A model generated the notes under the pieces. That model was given only the letters and a program-made list of their open reading frames with translations, did no database searches and was not told where the DNA came from. The position numbers were made by a program, and so were the translations under genes. Positions 36,555-45,805 of a DNA stretch of 64,000 nucleotides are shown in pieces. The stretch comes from Bacteroidota bacterium. GTDB taxonomy: Bacteria; Bacteroidota; Bacteroidia; NS11-12g; UBA955. Position 1 is the stretch's first letter, and each line of letters opens with the position of its first letter. The DNA lies in the NCBI GenBank assembly GCA_018333525.1, contig JAGXTF010000089.1:99771-163770 (forward strand), given 5' to 3'.

Positions 36555-37763
36555 ATGAAAATAAACATGAAAAATATATTTTCAATAAAAAATATTGCAG
36601 GAATTCAAAACATAATTTCGGGTAAAAAAGGAATTACATTCTTGTCTTTGATGCTGCCATTATTTGCATTTGGACAACAGGCGGCTGATGTGGTTGCAAC
36701 CACTCCGGAGCCGGAAAAACGCTATTCTGCATTTATTGCCTGGGTAATGTTAGGTGTGGCAGTTTTGCTGATGCTCGTAATTTATTTTTTGAGTCGCGCG
36801 GTAGTGTTATCTGCAAATATTAAAATAAATAGAAATGCAGGTGGCAATGTTGCCAAAATAATTGCATTTGCATTGCTCGTTTACAGTCCCGGATTGTTTG
36901 CTCAGGAAGCAACATCGATAGCTCCAACGCCTGTACCGGAAGTCCCTTCCACTGTATCTGCATGGTTGATTTGGTCGCTGGGTGCAATTCTTCTGCTGGA
37001 GATGTGCATTGTTTTATATTTTACATCCATGATTTTCAGTTTCCTGAAACCGCTGGATGCAACCGTGGTTGCCGGGGAGAAAAAGAAATCCGGATGGCTA
37101 TCCAATTTCTTTTACAAGAAAAATTCAGAGGAGGATATTGCGCGTTTGGATTTGGGACACAATTACGATGGAATTAAGGAATTGGACAATGATGTACCTG
37201 GTTGGTGGAAAATTGGTTTTTACGCCAGTATGGTAGTTGCAGTAGTTTATTTGTATGTATATCATATTGGAAACTTGATGCCGTTACAACAGGAGGAATT
37301 AAAAATTGCACTGTCAAATGCGGAATCAAAAAAAGCGGCAATCCTAAAAGATGAAAAAAACAGTATAGACGAAAATACGGTCACCATGTTGGGCGCTGCG
37401 GATATTGCAGCCGGTAAAGAGATGTTTATTAAACCAGGGGCATGCGCCACCTGCCATGGAGAAGACGGAAGCGGTACTGTAAACGGGAATCCCGGAATTG
37501 GTCCAAATCTCGCAGATAAATACTGGTTGCATAAAGGTGGGATTAAAGACATTTTTTATTCCATTAAATTTGGATGGGTTGAAAAAGGAATGAAACCCTG
37601 GAAAGATGATTATTCACCAATGCAAATAGCCCAAATAGCAAGTTTTGTGAAATCTTTACAAGGCAGCAATCCTGCAAAACCAAAAGAAAAACAAGGAGAA
37701 TTATGGGAGGATCCGGCGGAGGGTGTAACTACATCCAATGCGGATTCTTCAGTTGCTAAATAA
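36555..37763 (+). CDS. ccoP: cbb3 oxidase subunit III, monoheme CcoP with long N-terminal extension
   Basis: Diheme CcoP normally passes electrons from soluble cytochrome c to the core. Here the CcoP core is clear from LDLGHNYDGIKELDNDVPGWWKIGFYASMVVAVVY (about 196-230), but only one heme c motif exists, CATCH at 297-301, with an axial-Met region in EKGMKPWKDD. The first 190 residues add up to four more hydrophobic helices, which ordinary CcoP lacks, beginning with a possible signal sequence ending FAFGQQ. The protein is 402 residues. A start at the fifth codon (MKNIFSIK) is also possible. Its stop and the ccoG start share one base. Confidence 0.9.
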   Translation: MKINMKNIFSIKNIAGIQNIISGKKGITFLSLMLPLFAFGQQAADVVATTPEPEKRYSAFIAWVMLGVAVLLMLVIYFLSRAVVLSANIKINRNAGGNVAKIIAFALLVYSPGLFAQEATSIAPTPVPEVPSTVSAWLIWSLGAILLLEMCIVLYFTSMIFSFLKPLDATVVAGEKKKSGWLSNFFYKKNSEEDIARLDLGHNYDGIKELDNDVPGWWKIGFYASMVVAVVYLYVYHIGNLMPLQQEELKIALSNAESKKAAILKDEKNSIDENTVTMLGAADIAAGKEMFIKPGACATCHGEDGSGTVNGNPGIGPNLADKYWLHKGGIKDIFYSIKFGWVEKGMKPWKDDYSPMQIAQIASFVKSLQGSNPAKPKEKQGELWEDPAEGVTTSNADSSVAK

Positions 37764-39139
37764 TGACTCAAAATCAGGAAATACCAAATTCGAATAAAAC
37801 CGGAAGGGAAAATAAAAAACGCTCCTGGGTCTATGCAATGCAGCCCAAGGGGCGTTTGTACAATTACAGAAAATACCTGAGTTATTTTTATCTCATTGTA
37901 TTTTTTGCTCTCCCATTTATCAAATACAATGGGAATCCCATGTTCAAATTCGATTTTTTGAATGGGGAATTTACTTTTTTTTCCGTATTGTTTACTCCCC
38001 AGGATTTTGTTCTGATGGCAATGGGGATGCTGATATTTGTGTTCTTTATTATCATTTTTACCCTGATTTACGGCCGTGTTTTTTGCGGTTGGATTTGCCC
38101 CCAAACCATTTTTATGGAAATGGTTTTCAGGCGTATTGAATATTGGATTGAAGGGGATGCCAACCACCAAAAACTGGTAGATAAGAAAAAATGGACCACT
38201 GAAATATATCTTAGAAAAACAATAAAACATATTCTGTTTTTGGCCATTTCTTTTTTAATTTCCAATACCTTTTTGGCATACATTATAGGCATTGATGAGC
38301 TTTGGAAAATAATCACAGAACCGGTTTCCGCACATTTGGGTGGTTTTATCGCGATCATTTTCTTCACTCTTTTGTTCTATTCTGTTTATGCCTTTGTGCG
38401 TGAGTTGGTTTGCACAGTAATTTGCCCTTATGGCAGATTGCAGGGCGTATTAATGGATAAAAACTCCATAGTAGTTGCATATAATTATTTGCGCGGGGAA
38501 CCGAGGAGCAAAAAGCGCAGTGAAGATGTTGGTGATTGCATCGACTGCAATATGTGTGTGAATGTATGTCCTACCAATATTGATATCCGGAAAGGAACCC
38601 AGCTGGAATGTACCAATTGCACAGCATGTATCGATGCCTGCGACATGATGATGCGGAAAATCGGGAAACCGGAAAAATTAATCACATTTGCTTCGGAAAA
38701 TAATATTGCAAGTGGCAAACCTTTTGAGTTTTCCTGGCGCATTAAATCTTACTCAGGAGTATTGGTTGTTTTGATGGGCTTACTTACCATTTTGTTGTTT
38801 ACCAGAACCACTTTCGATGCCACTATTTTACGTGTCCCCGGTCAATTGATGCAAAACAATTCTGATGGTACCATAGGGAATATGTATCGCATCAAGGTTA
38901 CCAATAAAAGCAATAAATCACTACCTTACAGGTTGGTTCCTGTGGATCCGGAAGTGCAATTGAGTTACGTGGGTAAGCATTTGGACAGCCTTCAGGGAAG
39001 GGTATTGGCGGAAGAAACATTCTTCATCAAAATACCAAAAGATAAAATTAAAAACCGAAAGGAAAGACTTAAAATTAAATTGATGAGTAACGATAAAGAA
39101 ATGGCGGTAAAGGAAGCCATATTCGTAAGCGATTATTAA
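37763..39139 (+). CDS. ccoG: cbb3 oxidase accessory iron-sulfur protein CcoG
   Basis: Membrane ferredoxin-like protein (458 residues), homologue of FixG/RdxA. CcoG reduces Cu(II) during copper delivery to cbb3 oxidase. Motifs in order: CGWICPQTIFMEMVFRRIEYWIEG, ELVCTVICPYGRLQGVL, then two 4Fe-4S clusters CIDCNMCVNVCPTNIDIR and CTNCTACIDACDMMM, followed by a helix and a C-terminal Ig-like domain with EETFFIKIP. It starts on the last base of the ccoP stop (TAATG). Confidence 0.95.
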   Translation: MTQNQEIPNSNKTGRENKKRSWVYAMQPKGRLYNYRKYLSYFYLIVFFALPFIKYNGNPMFKFDFLNGEFTFFSVLFTPQDFVLMAMGMLIFVFFIIIFTLIYGRVFCGWICPQTIFMEMVFRRIEYWIEGDANHQKLVDKKKWTTEIYLRKTIKHILFLAISFLISNTFLAYIIGIDELWKIITEPVSAHLGGFIAIIFFTLLFYSVYAFVRELVCTVICPYGRLQGVLMDKNSIVVAYNYLRGEPRSKKRSEDVGDCIDCNMCVNVCPTNIDIRKGTQLECTNCTACIDACDMMMRKIGKPEKLITFASENNIASGKPFEFSWRIKSYSGVLVVLMGLLTILLFTRTTFDATILRVPGQLMQNNSDGTIGNMYRIKVTNKSNKSLPYRLVPVDPEVQLSYVGKHLDSLQGRVLAEETFFIKIPKDKIKNRKERLKIKLMSNDKEMAVKEAIFVSDY

Positions 39140-39140
39140 G

Positions 39141-39578
39141 ATGAGCTGGAAATACAGAATATTGATAACCTTTTTATGCGGAGTTTCATTCATCATGTAT
39201 TTCGTTGTAAGAAGTTTTCAGGTGAATACTGAAATGGTAGAAAGCAACTATTACGAGAAAGAATTGGAATATGAAAAACTAATGAAAGCCGGGAGTAATT
39301 TCAATGCGGTTCAGAATACCCTGTATACCACTTTGGAGGGTACAACAGTAAATATCCGGTTGGACACGACCTTATCCAGAAGCCTGGAAAATGGTACTGC
39401 TCAATTTTATTTCGCTGCAAATTCTAAAAATGACAGAACTTTTCCAATAGGTAAATCTGATGACGGAAATTATAGTTTTGACAGAAAAAATCTGGCCAAA
39501 GGAAAGAACACCCTAAAACTTTCGTTTGAATCCAATGGCAAATCTTATTACAGGGAAGAGACGGTTTTTATTCCTTAA
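39141..39578 (+). CDS. ccoH: cbb3 oxidase assembly protein CcoH/FixH
   Basis: A 145-residue membrane-anchored protein: one N-terminal helix (about 6-25) with MYFVVRSFQVNTEMVESNYYEKELEYEK following it, the FixH signature, then a small periplasmic beta domain. FixH/CcoH takes part in assembly of cbb3 oxidase. It sits one base after ccoG and overlaps the next gene by one base. Confidence 0.92.
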   Translation: MSWKYRILITFLCGVSFIMYFVVRSFQVNTEMVESNYYEKELEYEKLMKAGSNFNAVQNTLYTTLEGTTVNIRLDTTLSRSLENGTAQFYFAANSKNDRTFPIGKSDDGNYSFDRKNLAKGKNTLKLSFESNGKSYYREETVFIP

Positions 39579-40294
39579 TGGCAATTGCGGCAATCATATC
39601 AGCATTGGTTTTGGGATTGGGCGGAAGCCTGCATTGTGCAGGCATGTGTGGTCCATTGGTGCTGTCAATGCCTTTTCATTTAAATGGAAAAAAATGGCTG
39701 GTACCATCTATCCTTTTATATAATTCCGGAAGGATAGGAGCTTATATGGTGTTAGGAATTCTGATATATTTATTTGGGGAAGGTATGAACTGGATTGGAA
39801 TCAGTCAATATATTTCAGTTTCAATTGGGATATTGCTTTTGGTTGGTGTTGCGCTTCCATTCATTCACAAAAACCTGAAATTTAAATTTCTGAATAAAGC
39901 AATTGGTTTTCAGAATCGTGCATTGGGATACTTTATGCAAAAAAAGCACCCGATTTGGACCATTTTTACCGGGTTCTTAAACGGTCTTTTACCATGTGGA
40001 ATGGTATATGTAGCCCTCGCAGCGGGACTCGCTGGTATGCCATATTTGTCACCGGTATTTTTTATGTTTTTCTTCGGATTGGGAAATTTACCAGTACTTT
40101 TTTTTATTGCATTTTCCGGTCAAAAATTTTCTCCGGTTATTCGAAAAACATTTAAGAAAGTAACCCCTGTAATCACGGTAGTGTTGGCGGTTCTGTTGGT
40201 TATTCGCGGACTCAATTTAGGTATACCGGGCATCAGTCCAAAGGTGGAACAACATGCTCATGGAACTACTGTAAATTGTTGTGTGAGAAAATAG
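39578..40294 (+). CDS. SafE/DsbD-like membrane protein of the cbb3 cluster
   Basis: A 238-residue, six- or seven-helix membrane protein of the sulfite exporter TauE/SafE family close to CcdA/DsbD, often found after fixH. Conserved Cys motifs: GSLHCAGMCGPLVLS in helix 1 and GLLPCGMVYVALA in helix 4, which suggest copper or disulfide handling rather than sulfite export. The C-terminus carries EQHAHGTTVNCC, a possible metal-binding tail. One-base overlap with ccoH; last tightly packed gene of the operon. Confidence 0.88.
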   Translation: MAIAAIISALVLGLGGSLHCAGMCGPLVLSMPFHLNGKKWLVPSILLYNSGRIGAYMVLGILIYLFGEGMNWIGISQYISVSIGILLLVGVALPFIHKNLKFKFLNKAIGFQNRALGYFMQKKHPIWTIFTGFLNGLLPCGMVYVALAAGLAGMPYLSPVFFMFFFGLGNLPVLFFIAFSGQKFSPVIRKTFKKVTPVITVVLAVLLVIRGLNLGIPGISPKVEQHAHGTTVNCCVRK

Positions 40295-40366
40295 CGATGG
40301 CCTTAAATAGAACGCGAAAAAAATGCAGGGCATCCAAATGAAATACACACCTTAATTTAAAATATA

Positions 40367-40822
40367 ATGAAAATAATAAAAATAAGTTTGATAACAATCT
40401 TGGCGTTATTCTTTGTTTGGGGTTGCGGCAATCAAACAAAAACAGATATGAAAGATGACCATTCCGGACATCAAAACCATACCCCGGATTCAGTGGGTAT
40501 AAAACTCAATCATGGAGAAAAATGGCTGGTAAATAATGAAATGAAACCATTTGTTCAGGAATCAGAAGCTATTTTAAATGAATATCTGGACAAAAAGAAA
40601 ACCGATTATCAAGTGCTTTCGATGCAATTGAAGGAGAAAAATACTGGTTTAATTAAAAGTTGCACAATGGATGGTGAAAGCCATGAAGAATTGCATAAAT
40701 GGCTGCATCCGCATATGGAATTAATTAAAGCACTTGAACAGGAAAAAGATACTGAAAAAGCGCAAACGCTGATACAGGATTTAAAAAAGTCTTTCGAAAC
40801 GTACCATCTGTATTTTCAATAA
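40367..40822 (+). CDS. His-rich lipoprotein next to the cbb3 operon
   Basis: A 151-residue lipoprotein (signal ending FVWGC, Cys20). The mature N-terminus is His/Asp-rich (DDHSGHQNH), the middle is helical, and near residue 103 lies CTMDGESHEELHKWLHPHMELIK, a Cys/Met/His cluster that could bind copper or heme. It follows the oxidase operon by 72 bases in the same direction and is probably part of it. Copper binding is inferred from composition and neighbourhood; the family is not one I can name. Confidence 0.75.
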   Translation: MKIIKISLITILALFFVWGCGNQTKTDMKDDHSGHQNHTPDSVGIKLNHGEKWLVNNEMKPFVQESEAILNEYLDKKKTDYQVLSMQLKEKNTGLIKSCTMDGESHEELHKWLHPHMELIKALEQEKDTEKAQTLIQDLKKSFETYHLYFQ

Positions 40823-40888
40823 ATGTTTCCAACCATCCTCCAATATGCACATTGAGAGATTGGGTGCACATTGACGGATATCCTCTTC

Positions 40889-41638
40889 CTATTGGAAATA
40901 GTCCAAAATATCCTGCTTTCTGGTAGGGGAGACTTCAATTTCGGCGCCGTCTATCATGGTTAAAACACCACCGCGGCCTTTGTGGTAAGCTTGTACATGT
41001 TCCAAACAAATCATATGGCTTTTATGCACGCGCATAAAACCCTGGTCTTCGAGTAAATCCTGAAAGTGCTTTAGCACTTTGCTCACGACTTTTTTTCTAC
41101 CGTCAACCATAAAAATATCGGTATAATTTCCGCTGCCGCTTAAACGAATAATGTCTTTAACCGCTACGACTTCAAATCCGCTGGTGGTTGGGAGAACCAG
41201 CTTTTTCCCCTGCGGATTTTTCATGTTCTGTGCAATAATTGCAGTTCTGTTGATACGCTTGTCATCGTTCAGACTTTCTCTGGCTTTTTCTACTGCTTTT
41301 ATCAATTCCTCAATAGATACCGGTTTTAATATGTAATAAGAAGCAGAAAAATTTAAAGCGCGAATGGCGTATTCACTAAAGGCCGTTACAAAAATGGTTT
41401 CATAATTCTGATCTGCAGTTTGTTCCAATACATCAAATGCATTTCCAAAGGGCATTTCCACATCCAGAAACAAAAGTGAAGGTTTTAGTTTTTGGATTTT
41501 ATCCACTGCGTCAGGAACATCTTTGGCTTCAGCAATTACCTCAATATAAGGGCAATATCTGCTTAAATAATTGTTTAAAGTTTCCCGGGCTGCGCTTTCA
41601 TCATCGGCAATAATTGCCCTTATTTTTTCATGATTCAT
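40889..41638 (-). CDS. LytTR-family response regulator
   Basis: A 249-residue two-component regulator: receiver domain 5-125 with acidic pair DDE and phosphoacceptor Asp59 (LLFLDVEMP), conserved Thr in VTAFS and Lys in YILKPVSI; then a LytTR DNA-binding domain from about 145 (DIIRLSGSGNYTDIFMVDGRK; FMRVHKSHMICLEHV). It overlaps its kinase gene by four bases (ATGA). Regulated genes cannot be read off. Confidence 0.95.
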   Translation of the reverse strand: MNHEKIRAIIADDESAARETLNNYLSRYCPYIEVIAEAKDVPDAVDKIQKLKPSLLFLDVEMPFGNAFDVLEQTADQNYETIFVTAFSEYAIRALNFSASYYILKPVSIEELIKAVEKARESLNDDKRINRTAIIAQNMKNPQGKKLVLPTTSGFEVVAVKDIIRLSGSGNYTDIFMVDGRKKVVSKVLKHFQDLLEDQGFMRVHKSHMICLEHVQAYHKGRGGVLTMIDGAEIEVSPTRKQDILDYFQ

Positions 41639-43464
41639 ACTTCTTCTAATTGCATAATATAAGGTATGGATATTTTGGCCATGGTTCCAGAAGGCAGGCC
41701 ATTTTCAGTGAGATCATAAATAGCAATATGCAATTTGGTTCCATGCAATTTATTGAGCAATTCTATGCGCTCTTTTGTATTCTTTATTCCGGTACTTTGA
41801 TAGGTCTTTTGATTTTCGGTTTTCAATGCTGCTGACTTTTCTCTGCCAATTCCATTGTCTTTTACCGTACAAAACAATTTGTCGTTTTCGGTATAAAATC
41901 GAATTTCCAACCTGCCTTTGTTCTCTTTGTATCTTAACCCATGCCAAATGGCATTTTCAATATAAGGCTGGATGAGCATAGGCGGAACCTGTACCAGTGC
42001 TGCATCCATATCATCAGCCAGTTCCAGGGTATAATCAAATTTTTCTCCAAAACGAAAATGCTCCAAATCCAGATAAATGCGCAAGGTTTGAATTTCGGTT
42101 TCCAGAGATATGAAATCCTGATCGCTGTTTTTTAATACAGTACGCATGAGTTTACTGAAGTCAGATAAATATCTGTTTGCACTGCGCTCATCATTTTTGG
42201 AAATAAAATTATTGACACTATTGAGAGAATTAAAAATAAAATGGGGATTCATTTGGGCTCTTAATGACTGCAATTTTATTTGCATATTTGCCTTTTGTTT
42301 CTGGCGTATACTGCGTATTAAAAGCCAGGTGAGCAGGCCGAACAAACCCAATGCAGCTGCCAGACTCCATAGAATTGTCCTTTGCCTTTTTATATCCGCT
42401 TCCTTTTGTTTTTGGGAACTTATTAGTTTTTGTATTCGCGCTTCCTGTTTGGCAAATTCGTGGTTCAAAGAAATACTCGCATCTAAATTTTTATCGTGTA
42501 AACTTTGAAGGGAATCCAGCGTATGAACATAGTCTTTAATCACCGTTAAGGCCTTATCATACTGCCCCATATCTTCATACGCCTTAGCAAGTTCCTTAAC
42601 GGATTTTTGTTTTAATTCAATGTTCTGGCTTTTATTGGATAGTGAAATACTCTGCTTTAAAAATGGAATTGCCTGCTCCGGTTGTTGCGTTGCAACGTAG
42701 GTACTACCCAAATTATAGGATGCAAGATTTACAATATTTAATTTCCCGCGTTTTTTGCCTTCTTCCAAAACATTATTTTGAAATCGGATATTCTCGGAAT
42801 AATTTCCTGTTGCATTATAAAAAGTACTTAAGGAAGTAGCCTTATCTAAAACCACACTATCCGATGCGCGAAATGTGGCTTCAGCTGCCCTGTTTATAAA
42901 TCCCAGGGCCTGAGTGGTGTCTTTATTTTCCAGATAATAATTCCCTAACTCGCTGTAAATATCAATTTGGTCGCTCCCTGACGCGTTTTTGGAATACTTG
43001 GATAAAGACTTGGTTTTGTACTCTTTCGACTTGCTGATTTTCGATGATTTTTCATAGGCATTCAAATCATTCAATTTCTTTCTTGATAATAGGAGGTATT
43101 TATCACAATATGCCTGATTGGATTTGTCTTTAAGTTCCCCAAAACCGGCTGAAGACAATTCAAAATATTTTATGGCTGCTGTGTAATTGGCAGAATTGTA
43201 ATAGAGGGTTCCCAATGTCTGATAGCTTCTGTATTCAGCAAGTTTATCTCCACTCTTAAAACTGCGTTCCAATGCTTCTGTAGCCAGCTTATTGCTGCTT
43301 ACAGGGTCAGAAAGCGCTTTCTTATTCGCCTCGTTTATTAATTGAATTGCCGTTTTCCCCTTGATGTTGTAATTGCTGAATGAATCTGAAATTTCAGATT
43401 TACCGGACTGAGACCAAACCTTAGCCGGAAGAAGTAATAACCCTATAATCAGAATAGTCCTCAA
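41635..43464 (-). CDS. TPR sensor histidine kinase of the LytS/YehU type
   Basis: A 609-residue kinase: signal peptide (1-18), a periplasmic TPR domain of about six repeats (40-330), a coiled coil, one membrane helix near 368-386, then a His_kinase domain with phosphoacceptor His408 in MNPHFIFNSLNSVNNFIS and an ATP-binding domain with PYIENAIWHGL (N box) and VKDNGIGR. Paired with the LytTR regulator downstream. Translation appears to start at a TTG at 43464, just after a -7 box at 43476. Confidence 0.93.
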   Translation of the reverse strand: MRTILIIGLLLLPAKVWSQSGKSEISDSFSNYNIKGKTAIQLINEANKKALSDPVSSNKLATEALERSFKSGDKLAEYRSYQTLGTLYYNSANYTAAIKYFELSSAGFGELKDKSNQAYCDKYLLLSRKKLNDLNAYEKSSKISKSKEYKTKSLSKYSKNASGSDQIDIYSELGNYYLENKDTTQALGFINRAAEATFRASDSVVLDKATSLSTFYNATGNYSENIRFQNNVLEEGKKRGKLNIVNLASYNLGSTYVATQQPEQAIPFLKQSISLSNKSQNIELKQKSVKELAKAYEDMGQYDKALTVIKDYVHTLDSLQSLHDKNLDASISLNHEFAKQEARIQKLISSQKQKEADIKRQRTILWSLAAALGLFGLLTWLLIRSIRQKQKANMQIKLQSLRAQMNPHFIFNSLNSVNNFISKNDERSANRYLSDFSKLMRTVLKNSDQDFISLETEIQTLRIYLDLEHFRFGEKFDYTLELADDMDAALVQVPPMLIQPYIENAIWHGLRYKENKGRLEIRFYTENDKLFCTVKDNGIGREKSAALKTENQKTYQSTGIKNTKERIELLNKLHGTKLHIAIYDLTENGLPSGTMAKISIPYIMQLEEV

Positions 43465-43475
43465 TTCAATTTCTT

Positions 43476-43483
43476 CAAAATTA
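43476..43483 (-). promoter_or_regulatory. -7 promoter element of the kinase/regulator operon
   Basis: The minus strand reads TAATTTTG, an exact TAnnTTTG match, 11 bases before the TTG start of the kinase gene. No TTG at the usual -33 distance. Confidence 0.45.
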
Positions 43484-43695
43484 ACGGGTTTTCTCCAAAC
43501 ACGAGGTCAGCAGGCATATCAAAAAACTGTTGAAACACCGCTTTGAACAGGCAAATATGTACAATGGTGAAATGGAACTGCTGTTTTACACAAAATTCAT
43601 GTAACAGCTTTTGACCCCTTGCGTTATATATCTGCTTTTACACACAGAGTCTTTTTTTATTATTTTTTGGTGTTATAGGTGCATTGTAAAAAAAA

Positions 43696-43717
43696 ATGCC
43701 ATCGGAAACGGTGGCAT
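43696..43717 (-). terminator. Terminator after secG
   Basis: 8-bp stem ATGCCATC/GGTGGCAT (one G-U pair), 6-base loop, followed on the minus strand by a run of U residues. It lies about 20 bases after the secG stop and ends the regulator-lptE-TPR-secG operon. A T run on the plus side means it could work both ways. The rest of the 43465-43737 gap holds only the kinase promoter. Confidence 0.8.
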
Positions 43718-43737
43718 TTTTCATTGGTTTAGGTGTT

Positions 43738-44040
43738 TTATTTCGGTTTCTTCAAATCCGGCAACTTTTCATTGCTCTCCGTTGAAGGTTTCGCAGACTG
43801 TTGCTTCTTAGACGATTTGCTATTGCCGTTATAAGATGCAGCAACCAAAGAGATTAAAACCAACAGGAGTGCACCACCCCAGGTGATTTTTTCTACTATA
43901 TCGGTAGTTTTTTCAACTCCGAAAATTTGGTTGCCCTGACTAAAATTGCTAGCCAATCCGCCGCCTTTTGGGTTTTGTACCAATACTACCAGCATGAGTA
44001 GGAAAGCAACTATAATTCCGATGATCAATATCCAGGTCAT
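43738..44040 (-). CDS. secG: Preprotein translocase subunit SecG
   Basis: Small membrane subunit of the SecYEG channel, 100 residues. Two helices (about 3-22 and 53-68) joined by VQNPKGGGLASNFSQGNQIFGVEKTTDIVEKITWG, the SecG signature loop. The hydrophilic Ser/Lys-rich C-terminal tail is typical of Bacteroidota. The start overlaps the end of the TPR gene by three bases, in a conserved block with lptE and a sigma54 regulator. Confidence 0.95.
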   Translation of the reverse strand: MTWILIIGIIVAFLLMLVVLVQNPKGGGLASNFSQGNQIFGVEKTTDIVEKITWGGALLLVLISLVAASYNGNSKSSKKQQSAKPSTESNEKLPDLKKPK

Positions 44041-45293
44041 AAGTGATGTTCTTTTTTTATTTTGTCAATAAGGGCTGCAAAGTACGCCTTTTTTGAGGGA
44101 ATTTTCAATATCAGCTTCTCATAAATACGTATTGCACCGCTATAATTTTCTTGTTTGAGGTAGACTCCTGCTAAAGTTTCCGTAGCGATATCATCCGGAA
44201 ATTGCTCACTTTTTCGGGCTACATCCGCCGGATTGAAAAAATCGCTTTTGGGCCTTGAAATGCCCACCGGATTGCGTATGAACTTTTCTATCAGATCGTT
44301 TTTCCCTTTCTCCTCAACTATTGGCGGTGGTGGCATCGTTCCACTGTATTCAGGGTTTTTTAACCAACTGAAAAAATCGGAAGGCGGGCCCGTTTGATCT
44401 TCATCTGCGGTGAAGTAGTCTTCAATATTATAAACTGCCGACACCTGCGGCATTTTTCTTTCTTCTTGCTCCTGAACCGTTACGTCAGATTCCTCTTCAA
44501 AATCCGGTTCTACCATAGATGGTGTCAACTCAAATTCAGCCAGCAATTCAAGCGCCTCATTGTCATCCTGCATCAGCAATGGCATTGGATTCTCATGCTC
44601 AAAGGGCATGATTTCCTCAAAAACAGCATCTTCTTCCACCACATCTTTGTCTTGGGCTGGTTCCACAAGGGTTTGATGTTCTTCCGCCGGCTCCAATTTA
44701 ACCATTTCCAATTCCGGAATTCCTGGTTTTTCAGTTTCCAGGTCTATATATAATTCGGTTTTTTCAGCCTCTGGAAGTTCCCCAATTGGATCCGTTGTTT
44801 TTGTCTCCGGGATTTCAAGAGTGATGGAAACTTCAGGTTGAAATTCAGCTATTTCAGGTAGTACTTCTTCCGTTTCTTCAATTGTTGAAGAATTCAGATG
44901 CTGTTCTTCCAGAATTTCAACCACATCTTCCAAAAGTGCTTCCCCCTCGGATTTTTCATGAATTTCGGTATTGCTAACTTCTGTTTCCAATACAACCGAA
45001 ATTCCTGGAGCTTCTGTGGTGACCTCGGGAATTTGCCCCATTTCTGATTTTAGTTCTGCATCGTTTTGGTGAAGCAATTGGTACAACCATTCCCGGTTAT
45101 GAACACGCAAAGCGGTTTTATGCAGCAGGTCTTCAAAACGATAGTCATTTTGTTTGGAATAATACCTGGTGAGTAATGCAAACGGTAAGGAAAAATAAGG
45201 AAAAGTTTTGGTGAGCTCTTCGAGCTCGCGCGCATCTTCGGCATTAATTGCCGAAGGATTTTCTGCTATATAATTAAGTTTTTCCTGATTCAC
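44037..45293 (-). CDS. Bacteroidota TPR-like protein of the lptE-secG operon
   Basis: A 418-residue cytoplasmic protein. The N-terminal helical part (LEELTKTFPYFSLPFALLTRYYSKQNDYRFEDLLHKTALRVHNREWLYQLL) is conserved in this syntenic block. Residues about 85-290 are a very acidic, low-complexity stretch rich in Glu, Pro and Val. The C-terminus returns to TPR-like helices (DIATETLAGVYLKQENYSGAIRIYEKLIL). It overlaps lptE upstream and secG downstream by three to four bases. Function unknown. Confidence 0.82.
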   Translation of the reverse strand: MNQEKLNYIAENPSAINAEDARELEELTKTFPYFSLPFALLTRYYSKQNDYRFEDLLHKTALRVHNREWLYQLLHQNDAELKSEMGQIPEVTTEAPGISVVLETEVSNTEIHEKSEGEALLEDVVEILEEQHLNSSTIEETEEVLPEIAEFQPEVSITLEIPETKTTDPIGELPEAEKTELYIDLETEKPGIPELEMVKLEPAEEHQTLVEPAQDKDVVEEDAVFEEIMPFEHENPMPLLMQDDNEALELLAEFELTPSMVEPDFEEESDVTVQEQEERKMPQVSAVYNIEDYFTADEDQTGPPSDFFSWLKNPEYSGTMPPPPIVEEKGKNDLIEKFIRNPVGISRPKSDFFNPADVARKSEQFPDDIATETLAGVYLKQENYSGAIRIYEKLILKIPSKKAYFAALIDKIKKEHHL

Positions 45294-45805
45294 CAGTCCA
45301 ACGCAGTTGCTGCAAAAATTTGCTGCACAATATTATCAGTAATTTCGTCTGAAAGTTCATTCTCAACACTGGAAAATTCTTTCGAAGCATCAAAAGTGCG
45401 GTTGAATGAAAAGTCTTTGGAGAAATTCTTCGTCGGATCTTTTTCATTTTCAAATACCACATGTACCCCAATAGTAAATTGGTTTTGCGAAGCTCCGGTA
45501 TTGTTGTCGATAATCACCGGTTCAATTTTATATTCCCGAATGGCCCCGGCAAATCGCCAGTCGCCATTTTCCGTAATCAAATGCAATTTTGTTTCTCTCT
45601 GAAATTTGGTCTTCAGTTTTTCTGTAAAAAGCAGACTTAACTGGGGGTTTACAAGCTGGGCTTCATTCCCGAACAGATCAACAGAAAAAGTTTCTACATC
45701 TTTTGAAATATTGGAGCCCTTGAAATCATAGATACCACATGCCACTGCTCCAAAAAGTAAAAACAGACAAAATACGGGAAATAAAATCTTTTTAATCCAA
45801 TTCAT
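45290..45805 (-). CDS. lptE: LPS assembly lipoprotein LptE
   Basis: Outer-membrane lipoprotein that plugs LptD for LPS delivery to the cell surface. 171 residues, lipobox AVAC (Cys23), followed by GIYDFKGSNISKDVETFSVDLF, the LptE-like start of Bacteroidota, and FTEKLKTKFQRETKLHLI...WRFAGAIREYKI, the conserved fold core. It overlaps the regulator gene upstream by 14 bases and the TPR gene downstream by four. Confidence 0.9.
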   Translation of the reverse strand: MNWIKKILFPVFCLFLLFGAVACGIYDFKGSNISKDVETFSVDLFGNEAQLVNPQLSLLFTEKLKTKFQRETKLHLITENGDWRFAGAIREYKIEPVIIDNNTGASQNQFTIGVHVVFENEKDPTKNFSKDFSFNRTFDASKEFSSVENELSDEITDNIVQQIFAATALDW

